A DNA stretch of 38,512 bases. It comes from Microcystis aeruginosa Ma_MB_S_20031200_S102 (GTDB taxonomy: Bacteria; Cyanobacteriota; Cyanobacteriia; Cyanobacteriales; Microcystaceae). Within the stretch, counting starts at the first letter, position 1. The number at the start of each line of letters is the position of its first letter. Of this stretch, positions 10,395-18,662 are shown piece after piece. The position numbers were made by a program, and so were the translations under genes. The stretch lies in the NCBI GenBank assembly GCA_007095845.1, contig SFBI01000219.1, positions 1 to 38,512 on the forward strand. The letters run 5' to 3'. Under the pieces are notes generated by a model. That model had not been told where the DNA came from and made no database searches. It saw only the letters and a program-made list of their open reading frames with translations.

Positions 10395-10424
10395 AATCCC
10401 TCTTTTTCAGATAAAAGGGGGATT
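10395..10424 (+). terminator. Terminator-like hairpin after the exported-protein gene
   Basis: A 12-bp stem, AATCCCTCTTTT with AAAAGGGGGATT (one T-G wobble), encloses a six-base loop about 87 bases past the stop codon. The following sequence is only moderately T-rich (ATTATTG), so termination may be partial. Confidence 0.6.
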
Positions 10425-10430
10425 ATTATT

Positions 10431-10551
10431 GCTCTCTTAGGTTTGGTGGGTAAAATGTATTTTAAAATACAGTCCTACTGGCGAGGGACTGGAAGGAACC
10501 ACTCCAGACACGGAGGACACAAAGATTGATCGCTTCTATATTAAGTTAAAC
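10431..10551. repeat. Dispersed repeat A, copy 1
   Basis: About 120 bases here (from GCTCTCTTAGGTTTGGTGGG to AAGTTAAACT) recur at 27136-27255 at roughly 80% identity by eye. Each copy ends in a piece of the ACACAAAGATTGATCG type, related to the edge of the 27-bp repeat described below. No ORF is encoded. This copy sits at the downstream edge of the accessory island and may mark its boundary. Confidence 0.75.
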
Positions 10552-10634
10552 TGGTCGCAACGCGCTCGCTACGCGAGATCACGCAAAGAATAAGAGGGCC
10601 ATGACCGAATCCAGATAGGGAAATTTCCCGATAT

Positions 10635-13600
10635 TCACTCCAGTTCAAAAGAATGATTATTAAATTTCAAAGTCCGACAATTCTCCGTCACCGTCCGCAC
10701 CACATCATCGGGCGCACCATCGGGAATTTCGGCTTCGATCTCCAGTGTTACCTTAACCCTGGCCCCACTGAGTCGGGTGAGATGCTGGATTATCTCGTTA
10801 GCGATCGCTGGAGCGTCTCGATTGATCCGCAGGGGATCGATCGAGACAATGCCGTAAAACCGACCTGGAACCGGCTTTTTCTCAACCAGATCATCGGGGG
10901 ACTCTTTCGCAGTTAATCCAACACCAGAGGTTAAGGATGGCGGCCTATCGGGGTCACTAGAGATAAGGGAATCAGTCTCGGCAGTGGTCGGGGGGTTAGC
11001 TGGTTTCTCGGTCTCTAGCTGCCCCATAGCTACATCAGGCTTAACCAGAAGGCTGTGACTGCTGATACTCGGGTTGATATCCCGAAGGATGACAAGACCA
11101 GTATATCTTTGCTTCGCCTCATCCCAGCCCTCTGCATAAGCGAAGTTCTCCTGTACAAGCATAGAACGGACTCCGTCCCGCACGGTTTGAAGTAGAACAT
11201 CCTGGTTCTTGAGACGGGGCAAGTAAAGATACTGCGCTAGGTACTCCCACAGACGTTTCAGATCGATGTGGTTAGTTGAACGCCACAGGTATTTGTCGAG
11301 GGCGTCCATCCGCAGGTTGTTACCAGAGTAATGGGTAATCAGTTGCCCCTCATGAACCAGTTTGCGACTGGCTCGATCGATAGGGGAATCGTCCCCCTGA
11401 AGAGGGGTTTCAGTCCAGTGGATGCCTTTCTGGGGGTCGGGTTGCTCTGGAACCAGTAGCCACTTATAGGTTTGGTTGAGGATCGTACTTACCTCCTTGT
11501 CGGTTTGGTCGCGCTTGCTGATGGCCTGTTTGCTCTGAGAAACATCGAGATTGAGGGTTTCCTCATCTGCCACAATCGAATTCCAGGCAAGATACCCGGC
11601 GACGTTCTTCTCTAAGTTTTCCAAGTTTGATTTGTCAGCGGCAACAAATACAAGTGTATTCTTGTAATAGCGGGGGCTACCCCCTCTCTGATTGAGAATT
11701 TCCGCCACTAAACGCCGAGCGGGGCTATCCTCGGCAGATTTGCCGTGGGATTGATCGGGACGAAGAACCACGAGCCGCACGCCGAGATTAGGATCATCGG
11801 GAATATCGGCAGTAGATTCTGGGGCAATATGAATCGCTCCAAACTCGCCCCGCTGCTGGTCGGCCTTCAAGCGCCGGACGATTTCTTCTATCACTTTATA
11901 GCGCTCCTCAAAGAGCAGGTTTGCCCGATCTTGGGCGGTGCGGGTAACGTTGGGCTGGTTAGAAATCCAGTAACGGTTGCCATCGATATAGAGATAGGTG
12001 GCCCGATCCGTCAGTCGCCGGAGGGCATCCCCAAAGATGGCTACAGTCTCCCCCGGCTGCACACAACCCAGTTTAATCCTCTTATCTTCCAGACCTCGGT
12101 TAGCGGCCCGAATCGTGGGGGCCGAGCCAAGGTAAATAGTGCGCGTGACCCGACGGCAAGCAGAATAGCGTCCCAGGTTGGAATTTTGGCGATCGATGTC
12201 GAGGGGCAGAGAATTGGGGCCATCCACATCTTTTTCGATGATCGGAACCCAATTATCATCTAAGTAGCGGGTTAACTCTGACTGAACCTGAGCATCATCC
12301 ATCGGGACGTGGGCCGGCATGATCAGGAGGCTCTTATCGTCCCGCTCCCAAAGGGAATGGATAACTTTCGCCATCAGGCGCAGCACGCCCCGGGTGCGTT
12401 GGAATTTATCGAGGGTTGACCAGTCGGAGTAGAGGCGATCGAAAAATTCTGGGTGAATGGGATAGGCTTCCCGCAGACGGCGCCCGTAGTCAGCCTCCCG
12501 GCATTCGCTAGGAAACTCCTGGGCCTGGGTGCGATACATCTCGGAGAAAGCTTTAATAACCGCATCCCTGGCCACATATAGTTCCGAGTCAGTCATGGTC
12601 TGGAACAGGCGGCGGCGGACGATCTCGAAACTCTCCTCGGCGCTGGCGGGTCGCCAGGGGGATTGGACGCGCCCGATCGCATTTTTAAGGCGGTCTAGGG
12701 CCTCTGTACCCCGTTCTCCTCCGGTTTCAACATCTGTAGTCCGTACTTCTCCGGTTTTTTCGTCAACGGTTTCCGAAGCGGGGATACTCACAGCCAAAAG
12801 GGTCTGCTGGGCATTTTTTGCCGACTCACTCAGGGTTTGGGCAAAGGTAAACTGGGTGTCAAAACTACCGCCGGCAATATCGTTCTGGTCGTGCAATTGC
12901 CTGGCATAGGCAACCCATTCGTCGATCAAGATCAAACAGGGTGAAAAACGATTAAACAATATTTTGAGTGCGTCCCCGGGATTAGTGGAAGTTTCATCGG
13001 CGTTGCGAACCAGAGCGTAGCCCTCAGCGCCGCCGAGTTGCCAGGCTATTTCTCCCCACAGGGTCTTGATTTCTGGGCGATTTTGCTTGTTGTGTTCTGG
13101 TTTGTAGGGGGGAATGCCACTAGGCTGGACTTTAGTGCCGACCAGAACAGCAATGTTGACATTTTCAGGGGGTTTTTTAATGTTCAGAGCTTGGAAGATC
13201 GACTCCATACCGGGAAGATCTTCGATCGCCAAAGCATTGCACAGATGGTAGAGGGCCAGCATGGCGTGGGTTTTTCCGCCACCGAAGTTAGTTTGCAGTT
13301 CAATCACCGGCTCTCCGCCATTACCACTCAGACGCAGCAGGGCATTGGTCAGAAGTTGCTTGAGTCCTTCGGTGAGGTGGGTGCGGCGGAAAAATTCCGT
13401 CGGGTCGCGGTATTCGTCAGAGCCTTCATCGAGATAGACTTGCCAGAGGTCGGCGGCAAATTCGGCCTGTTGGAAGCGTCCGGAAGCCACATCGGGGTGG
13501 GGGGTGGCGATTTCCCGCCAGGGTTTCAATCCCGACATCGGTTGTCCTTCCGTCGGGGCGATCGCTTTGCGCCGTGTTTCTCGTCGGGCCTGTTCTTCAA

Positions 13601-14027
13601 AGCGAAGTCTGAGGATCTCTTGCTTTTGCTTCTCCACCTCTTGGGTGTCGGCGGAAACCGAACTCAGTAGGCGAGAGATGCTATCAAAAGCCCGGTAAGC
13701 ATCGTCGAGGCTGAAAGCATCGTTATGGGCCCAGGCGTTGCGGACATCTCTTAGTTCACTGGTCAGAGAGCGATCGCTTCTGCCTAGGGTTTTCTTAAAA
13801 ACTTCATTCCACTGCTCCCAGAGGACAATTAGCAAGGCCGAAACGTCTTCTTTGAGGACGGCATCACCTGTCCTGCGGATCGTGTAGCTCTCAGGGAGGC
13901 AACTTAAGGCCACGGCGACCCACTTCTGGCCGTAGCTTGCTTTCATTTCTCGTTCTATGAAGGGGTAGAGTCCCTCTCTGAGGAAATCTAGGGCGCGTCC
14001 GACTCGTTCACGATTGCTGATTGCCAT
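10635..14027 (-). CDS. DUF499 ATPase with an N-terminal HEPN-like domain
   Basis: This 1130-residue protein is a DUF499 P-loop ATPase. Residues 1-125 resemble a Swt1-type HEPN domain, with RX4H as R96-H101 (RNAWAH), a possible RNase site. The ATPase follows: a Walker A variant GGGKTH at 249-254 and Walker B CLILIDEW at about 364-371. The C-terminal third carries a low-complexity linker. DUF499 proteins recur next to DUF1156 methylases and helicases in gene sets regarded as anti-phage; their mechanism is not known to me. ATG at 14025-14027 was chosen (MAISNRERVGRALDF) because upstream residues come from repeat-adjacent DNA. It is the last gene of the island. Confidence 0.85.
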   Translation of the reverse strand: MAISNRERVGRALDFLREGLYPFIEREMKASYGQKWVAVALSCLPESYTIRRTGDAVLKEDVSALLIVLWEQWNEVFKKTLGRSDRSLTSELRDVRNAWAHNDAFSLDDAYRAFDSISRLLSSVSADTQEVEKQKQEILRLRFEEQARRETRRKAIAPTEGQPMSGLKPWREIATPHPDVASGRFQQAEFAADLWQVYLDEGSDEYRDPTEFFRRTHLTEGLKQLLTNALLRLSGNGGEPVIELQTNFGGGKTHAMLALYHLCNALAIEDLPGMESIFQALNIKKPPENVNIAVLVGTKVQPSGIPPYKPEHNKQNRPEIKTLWGEIAWQLGGAEGYALVRNADETSTNPGDALKILFNRFSPCLILIDEWVAYARQLHDQNDIAGGSFDTQFTFAQTLSESAKNAQQTLLAVSIPASETVDEKTGEVRTTDVETGGERGTEALDRLKNAIGRVQSPWRPASAEESFEIVRRRLFQTMTDSELYVARDAVIKAFSEMYRTQAQEFPSECREADYGRRLREAYPIHPEFFDRLYSDWSTLDKFQRTRGVLRLMAKVIHSLWERDDKSLLIMPAHVPMDDAQVQSELTRYLDDNWVPIIEKDVDGPNSLPLDIDRQNSNLGRYSACRRVTRTIYLGSAPTIRAANRGLEDKRIKLGCVQPGETVAIFGDALRRLTDRATYLYIDGNRYWISNQPNVTRTAQDRANLLFEERYKVIEEIVRRLKADQQRGEFGAIHIAPESTADIPDDPNLGVRLVVLRPDQSHGKSAEDSPARRLVAEILNQRGGSPRYYKNTLVFVAADKSNLENLEKNVAGYLAWNSIVADEETLNLDVSQSKQAISKRDQTDKEVSTILNQTYKWLLVPEQPDPQKGIHWTETPLQGDDSPIDRASRKLVHEGQLITHYSGNNLRMDALDKYLWRSTNHIDLKRLWEYLAQYLYLPRLKNQDVLLQTVRDGVRSMLVQENFAYAEGWDEAKQRYTGLVILRDINPSISSHSLLVKPDVAMGQLETEKPANPPTTAETDSLISSDPDRPPSLTSGVGLTAKESPDDLVEKKPVPGRFYGIVSIDPLRINRDAPAIANEIIQHLTRLSGARVKVTLEIEAEIPDGAPDDVVRTVTENCRTLKFNNHSFELE

Positions 14028-14097
14028 GGGATTTGATGAGGAGTTATTTTTATAATGCCTCAATTTGGGAGAGATAACCACACGAAGGGGGATTTTG

Positions 14098-14223
14098 AAC
14101 CACAAAGGTCACGAAGTTTGGGGAACCACAAAGGCACAAAGGTCACAAAGTTTGGGGAACCACAAAGGCACAAAGGTCACAAAGTTTGGGGAACCACAAA
14201 GGCACGGAGGTCACGAAGTTAGG
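14098..14223 (+). repeat. 34-bp-period repeat array between the DUF499 and PIN toxin genes
   Basis: Four units start at 14098 (short), 14124, 14158 and 14192. Each has a 27-bp core beginning AACCACAAAGGCAC and ending in TCACAAAG or similar, plus a 7-base linker TTTGGGG. Spacing is 34 bases between the full units. The TAA stop of the PIN toxin gene (14219-14221) falls at the array edge. There are no variable spacers, so this is not CRISPR. Confidence 0.95.
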
Positions 14224-14641
14224 GAGAACTGGGCAGACGGAGAAAACCCATTTGAGAAAAGTGGTGATCAAAGGTAAAGACTTCAGTGATATTTTCCTGC
14301 TTCATAACAACATAGGAGGTACAGTCGGTAAAAGACCATTGTTTGTCTGTATTATGTTTTTCAAAAATCTGCCATGTCTGCACTGCTAGGATTTCAGAAA
14401 TCCAGATGATTTTTAAGATTTTTTTGGTGATAATAAAATCAATTTTTTTCTTGAATTGCACCGTTTTTGTGTAACCAACATTGACCAGAAGTAAAGTGCA
14501 AAGCTCATCCAGTACATAATTTGTCGTCACCAGGACAATCCCTTTTACTTGATGATTAAATTCTACCGCTCTGGCATGGTTATCGTCATTTTTGTCGGCC
14601 AAAGCAGCCAAAGCACTTGTATCTACAAATATCTGTTTCAT
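14219..14641 (-). CDS. PIN-domain toxin (VapC-like)
   Basis: This 140-residue protein has a PIN RNase fold. Likely metal-binding acidic residues are D7 (FVDTSAL), E46 (VLDELCT), D106 (SFTDCTS) and D125 (TFDHHF). VapC enzymes cut RNA, often tRNA or rRNA. Its ATG overlaps the TGA of the upstream small gene (ATGA), the usual arrangement for antitoxin then toxin. It sits inside the defence island, between repeat arrays. It looks intact. Confidence 0.85.
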   Translation of the reverse strand: MKQIFVDTSALAALADKNDDNHARAVEFNHQVKGIVLVTTNYVLDELCTLLLVNVGYTKTVQFKKKIDFIITKKILKIIWISEILAVQTWQIFEKHNTDKQWSFTDCTSYVVMKQENITEVFTFDHHFSQMGFLRLPSSP

Positions 14642-14865
14642 TGGGGTTGGGAATAAAGATAGCGATCATGATTGATAGAAGAATTTTCTAGACAACCGGG
14701 TACAGCATCATCTCCTAGTGTTTCCCAAACTTTCCAAGCTTCTTCATCAATAGGTTCTGCTTCAGAAGCTACTGCTTGATTTAGCTTTTCTCTCAGAATG
14801 TTTTGTTCTGATTTAGGTAATGATTGAATTATTTGAATGATGGAATCGACTAACTGAGTATTCAT
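14638..14865 (-). CDS. Putative antitoxin paired with the PIN toxin
   Basis: This 75-residue acidic protein (MNTQLVDSIIQIIQSLPKSE, then QNILREKLNQAVASEAEPID) resembles small cyanobacterial antitoxins found just upstream of PIN toxins. ATG at 14863-14865 was chosen. The frame stays open upstream only because repeat DNA encodes a hydrophobic, Cys-rich peptide there (LCAFVV type), which is not protein sequence. The four-base overlap with the toxin suggests coupled translation. Confidence 0.75.
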   Translation of the reverse strand: MNTQLVDSIIQIIQSLPKSEQNILREKLNQAVASEAEPIDEEAWKVWETLGDDAVPGCLENSSINHDRYLYSQPQ

Positions 14866-14906
14866 GGTATTAGTTGATGATGTTTTAAAATTCGTGATTT
14901 TGTTTG

Positions 14907-15069
14907 AACCACAAAGGCACAAAGAACACGAAGGGGGGTTAACCACAAAGGCACAAAGAACACGAAGGGGGGTTAACCACAAAGGCACAAAGAACACGAA
15001 GGGGGGTTAACCACAAAGGCACAAAGGTCACAAAGTTTGGGGAACCACAAAGGCACAAAGGTCACAAAG
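14907..15069 (+). repeat. Five-unit 34-bp-period repeat array upstream of the VapBC-like pair
   Basis: Units start at 14907, 14941, 14975, 15009 and 15043, exactly 34 bases apart. The first three are practically identical, with linker GGGGGTT. The last two carry the TTTGGGG linker or core variants seen in the 14098 array. The stop codon of the DUF1156 gene (15062-15064) lies inside the last unit. Confidence 0.97.
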
Positions 15070-18043
15070 AAAAGGATAGTTGTTCGGGGGAGGGTTTATA
15101 TTCGTTGGCTAGGCGGGTGATTTCTGGCCAGGAGGTGACGAGGGTATTGTAAGCTATGCCTTCTTGGGTCCAACCTTTTCTGTCGCAGAGGCTATAAAGT
15201 CTATAGGCGAGTTCTTTGGCTAAATCGGCTTTGTTTCCTAGTTTAGCCAAGAGTTCTGCCGCTCCGGTTTCGCCGTTTTTATCGAGGGTATGGATGAGGT
15301 GTTGGGTGATTTCCCAGATGGGTGTCCGCTCATCTTTTTCTGGCTTCCAATCGGTTTTGAGATCTTCGCGCTTGAGTAGTCGCACTTTACCTGCTTTGGC
15401 CTCTAGTATGCCAGCTTCAACCATGCCCTGAATACTGGTGTTTTTGGCTTTGGACAGGGTTTCTGCATCGCCATATAGTGCTTCGTTGAATTGGTACTGC
15501 TCGAACCAAGTCAGCGCCCAACGGGTATCACTATCAAATTCCCCTTCCTGTTCGGTGAGAAATTCGTCGAGAATCTGGTTAATCAGTTGCAGGGCGGTGC
15601 GAACACCCATGGAAGTGCCGTTAGATTCGAGGATAGCGGTGTATTTGGAGTAGATTGCCATCCCGGGCCCAATACTGGCTTGGGCGAGGTCAACGGGGGC
15701 AATATTGCCCTGTTGCAGCAGTTTTAGGGCTTGGGGAAGGTCTCGCTTCAGTTCGTTGAGGAATTGGCGCCGGCTGGCTTTGGGTGCATCGGCGGGACGG
15801 GGACGACACACAAGGACTATAGATGAGGCGAGGGCGTTGGTGCCGGATGCCACAGTACGAACACTGCGTTCTGTTCGCATTGGCCATGTGCCACCAATGG
15901 AAAAATCAGATTTAATCAAACCTTCGAGCATGGTTTCCCATCCGGTGGAAGAGACAACAGCATTTCCCTTGTCATCATCACTGTCTTCTGTTTCTGACTG
16001 TTTAAAGGCGTAATAGACAGTAAGAGGATAATCTGAGTGAGCCATCGCATTCATTCGCCCGAATGCTTTTCCTAATCCTTCCTCAAAGAAGGATTGAGCT
16101 TTTTTTTTATCACCCCCAAAACGATAGGGAGTAGCGACTAATTCGGGTGCTTTGGGTACGAGTAAAGTGCTGAAAAGATTGAGATAAATTGAATTTAGAG
16201 AACGGCGCAACCAGACATAAAAGTAATCAGAAAGATCTGCATATCCTATGTTATCGTAATAAGGTGGATCTGTGGAAATAACTATCGAGCTTAAAGTCTT
16301 TTTAGTATCAGTTGCATCGACTTGTCTAACCTTTCCCTGAACATAGCAAGCAGAGTTTTGAATAACGGACGCTATCCATTCCATAGCCCCATTAAAATTG
16401 CCTGCTGAATCACTGAGTGGATTAGGTTCAGCAAAGTCCCATGTCATAGGAATGGCTTGACGAGCAAACGTATTACGCAGACCATCCCTGCTTATATTCC
16501 ATGAACAAATAGTTGAACAAACATCAGATACACGATCCACTCCAAAAGCCAAATAAGTCGCCACTGCATCCGCATAAGCCGTCGCACCTATTCCCCCATC
16601 ATTAAGAGGTAAATTATCATCAGGGATTCCTGCGGCTACTGCATCAGCTTTAATCTTTTCTCTAGCTTCACTTACTAAATCGCTAAAAGTAGTGAGGGCG
16701 ACGAGTTGACGGGGAGTAAAAAGATGATGAAAATGCGTCAGTCCATAAAGCGGTGTGAACATTGACCGCCTATCATCGCTTATTTGAGCATCTGGATACC
16801 ATGTTGGTTTTGCACTCTTAGCGATTGCTTCATGTTCAGAGTTAGGAGAAAGATAAATCCGTCCACCTTTCCCCTCAGCAACAATTGCCATGAGTTGAGC
16901 ATCCATCCGTCCCGCCATTCCTTCTGCCTTAATATGCTTATCGTTAACTGGCTGACCACAGGCTAAACACCGAAACGTAGCTCCTCGACCAGTCTTGGGA
17001 GATTCCGGGGCTGTACCCTTACCCGTCTTCACCTGAAAGCGGATTTTTGGTGACACCCCAGAGACACCAAAATCATCCCCCTTTGTGTCCTCTGTGCCTT
17101 TGTGGTTAAAATCCCCCTCAGTGTTAAAATCCCCCACAAAAGGCTCAACCCAAGCCTCCTTACCCTTCTTCGTCGAAAGCTGAAAACTGCGAACCAAAGG
17201 CATCTGACAGCCACAGGCCGGATTAGGACACTTCACCGTCCTGGCCCAAAGCCAAGCAATCACCTTAGTGTCCTTTGTGCCTTTGTGGTTCGTTTCCACC
17301 ATCGGATAAAGAAACCCAATCCTTTTAAAAGCCTCATCCCGCATCCATTGCCCGTAATAGCGCACATCTGCGGCCAATCCCTGGGCCCCATCCCAGGAAG
17401 AAATCTTTTGTTTTTGACGAGAATCGGGATTAACAGGCGGTTGATCCTTAAACTTCGGCGGAATCTCAATCAAAGCCTTAGTAATCAACACCGCCACCGG
17501 ATTGAGGTCACTACCGTAGGCCTGCAATCCCAAGCGCTGGGCCTCAAGAGGAATAGAACCACCACCACAAAACGGATCATAGGCAGGGGGGGCATATTTA
17601 GCGATATAGTCGCGTATAGCATCCGGTTTAGTGGGGGGTTCTTGGCCACGTTCCCAAGCTAAACAGCGAGCAATTTCTCGCTGTGCTTCTAGCAATACTG
17701 CTGAGTTAGGCTGGTTAATCTCATCCCAAGATACCAAACCTCTAACCACCTGCTTAATGTTGCCTTTTTTGTCCTTTTCAAGGTCAATCCTGCCCAAAAT
17801 ATCAAACAATCGCTGCCGTTCCTGATTCTGTGCTTCTTCCGTGGGAAATTTCTCTGGCCAACTGGAAGGATCATCCACCAAAGAAGCCCATAAAACCGCC
17901 CGACAAGCCGCTAAAGGTCGCCTAGCCCACCAAAGATGTAGAGTAGAGGGATGACCGTGCCGAATCGACTTTTCCCGTGCCGATTCGACGTTAATCGCTT
18001 CTAGGGGTAGGGCCACTTCAATGAGTTTTTTACGGTAGGTCAT
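15062..18043 (-). CDS. DUF1156 adenine-specific DNA methylase, anti-phage-associated type
   Basis: This 993-residue protein starts with the DUF1156 segment (MTYRKKLIEVALPLEAINVE, then HPSTLHLWWARRPLAACRA). The S-adenosylmethionine motif DPFCGGGS lies at about 155-162 and the catalytic motif DPPYYDNIGY at about 589-598, typical of N6-adenine methylases. A zinc-ribbon-like pair (CPNPACGC and CLACG) lies between them, and two 27-bp repeats are inserted in frame around it (NHKGTKDTK near 252-260 and NHKGTEDTK near 312-320). ATG at 18041-18043 was chosen; the open frame upstream is repeat DNA. In its gene set the likely role is self-DNA marking. Whether the inserts impair it is unknown. Confidence 0.88.
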   Translation of the reverse strand: MTYRKKLIEVALPLEAINVESAREKSIRHGHPSTLHLWWARRPLAACRAVLWASLVDDPSSWPEKFPTEEAQNQERQRLFDILGRIDLEKDKKGNIKQVVRGLVSWDEINQPNSAVLLEAQREIARCLAWERGQEPPTKPDAIRDYIAKYAPPAYDPFCGGGSIPLEAQRLGLQAYGSDLNPVAVLITKALIEIPPKFKDQPPVNPDSRQKQKISSWDGAQGLAADVRYYGQWMRDEAFKRIGFLYPMVETNHKGTKDTKVIAWLWARTVKCPNPACGCQMPLVRSFQLSTKKGKEAWVEPFVGDFNTEGDFNHKGTEDTKGDDFGVSGVSPKIRFQVKTGKGTAPESPKTGRGATFRCLACGQPVNDKHIKAEGMAGRMDAQLMAIVAEGKGGRIYLSPNSEHEAIAKSAKPTWYPDAQISDDRRSMFTPLYGLTHFHHLFTPRQLVALTTFSDLVSEAREKIKADAVAAGIPDDNLPLNDGGIGATAYADAVATYLAFGVDRVSDVCSTICSWNISRDGLRNTFARQAIPMTWDFAEPNPLSDSAGNFNGAMEWIASVIQNSACYVQGKVRQVDATDTKKTLSSIVISTDPPYYDNIGYADLSDYFYVWLRRSLNSIYLNLFSTLLVPKAPELVATPYRFGGDKKKAQSFFEEGLGKAFGRMNAMAHSDYPLTVYYAFKQSETEDSDDDKGNAVVSSTGWETMLEGLIKSDFSIGGTWPMRTERSVRTVASGTNALASSIVLVCRPRPADAPKASRRQFLNELKRDLPQALKLLQQGNIAPVDLAQASIGPGMAIYSKYTAILESNGTSMGVRTALQLINQILDEFLTEQEGEFDSDTRWALTWFEQYQFNEALYGDAETLSKAKNTSIQGMVEAGILEAKAGKVRLLKREDLKTDWKPEKDERTPIWEITQHLIHTLDKNGETGAAELLAKLGNKADLAKELAYRLYSLCDRKGWTQEGIAYNTLVTSWPEITRLANEYKPSPEQLSFSL
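17081..17107 (-). repeat. Single 27-bp repeat unit inside the methylase gene (distal)
   Basis: On the minus strand this unit reads AACCACAAAGGCACAGAGG and then ACACAAAG. It is read in frame as NHKGTEDTK within the DUF1156 protein, just past the first zinc-ribbon half. It adds nine codons without a stop. Confidence 0.93.
17264..17290 (-). repeat. Single 27-bp repeat unit inside the methylase gene (proximal)
   Basis: On the minus strand this unit begins AACCACAAAGGCACAAAGG and ends ACACTAAG. It encodes NHKGTKDTK in frame, just before the CPNPACGC half of the zinc ribbon. Orientation matches the 17081 unit and is opposite to the intergenic array next to the gene start. Confidence 0.93.
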
Positions 18044-18055
18044 GGGAGATAAAAG

Positions 18056-18117
18056 AACCACAAAGGCACAAAGGACACGAAGATTGAGGAACCACAAAGG
18101 CACAAAGGACACAAAGA
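18056..18117 (+). repeat. Two-unit repeat array between the GxxExxY and DUF1156 genes
   Basis: Two units start at 18056 and 18090, 34 bases apart. Together they fill nearly the whole 74-base gap. The second unit ends at 18117, directly beside the TAA of the GxxExxY gene (18118-18120). The first ends the leader of the methylase gene, whose ATG lies 13 bases away. Confidence 0.95.
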
Positions 18118-18498
18118 TTAATTGTTGACAAGGCGTTTGATGCCTTGTTTGAGGACGGGAACGTTAAAATTAATCAGTAATCCTAGCCAAAGCCGACGTA
18201 ATTTGAGATAGGTTAACAACTGAGCCTCGTGAATGGGGGTAAGTTGTTCAACGGTTTTCAGTTCGACAATAACCAGATTTTCCACTAATAGATCGAGACG
18301 ATAACCACAATCAAGTTTAACACCGCGATAAATCACTGATTGAGGAACTTGACGCTCCACCTCTATCCCCCTATCCAATAACTCGTACTCTAAACAGGCC
18401 TCATAGGCCGACTCCAATAGTCCTGGACCCAACTCCCGATGAACAGCGATCGCCGCCCCAATAATCTCCTTAGATAAATCATTAGCCCTCTCATCCAT
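18118..18498 (-). CDS. GxxExxY family protein (PD-(D/E)XK nuclease fold)
   Basis: This 126-residue protein carries the family signature [10 protein letters not shown] at about 24-33 and a nuclease-like core, D69 ([10 protein letters not shown]) with E79 and K81 (VIVELKTV). GxxExxY proteins are widespread small proteins of the PD-(D/E)XK superfamily with no settled function; they are often single genes near mobile DNA. The start ATG lies just after a repeat array in the direction of transcription, so the array is its leader. It may be a passenger rather than part of the defence set. Confidence 0.85.
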   Translation of the reverse strand: MDERANDLSKEIIGAAIAVHRELGPGLLESAYEACLEYELLDRGIEVERQVPQSVIYRGVKLDCGYRLDLLVENLVIVELKTVEQLTPIHEAQLLTYLKLRRLWLGLLINFNVPVLKQGIKRLVNN

Positions 18499-18506
18499 AA
18501 CCTTCG

Positions 18507-18662
18507 TGTCCTTTGTGCCTTTGTGGTTCTTCTATCTTCGTGTCCTTCGTGCCTTTGTGGTTCTTCTATCTTCGTGTCCTTTGTGCCTTTGTGGTTAATT
18601 CCCTTAGTGTCCTTTGTGCCTTTGTGGTTAATCCCCTTAGTGTCCTTCGTGCCTTTGTGGTT
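18507..18662 (-). repeat. Five-unit repeat array between the SNF2 helicase and GxxExxY genes
   Basis: Five units end at 18528, 18562, 18596, 18629 and 18662. The spacing is 34, 34, 33 and 33 bases. They point opposite to the other intergenic arrays. In the 33-base part the frame is kept and reads [11 protein letters not shown] repeatedly; in the 34-base part each unit shifts frame. The TAA of the helicase gene (18637-18639) lies inside the last unit, so about eight C-terminal residues (EPQRHEGH) are repeat-encoded. Confidence 0.96.

Noticed and set aside
12529-13698. Plus-strand open frames inside the DUF499 gene
   Set aside because: They are shadows of a long conserved ATPase gene and show no recognised domain.
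14098-15069. Repeat arrays as CRISPR
   Set aside because: Units are separated by a constant 6-7 base linker, with no variable spacers and no cas genes in the window.
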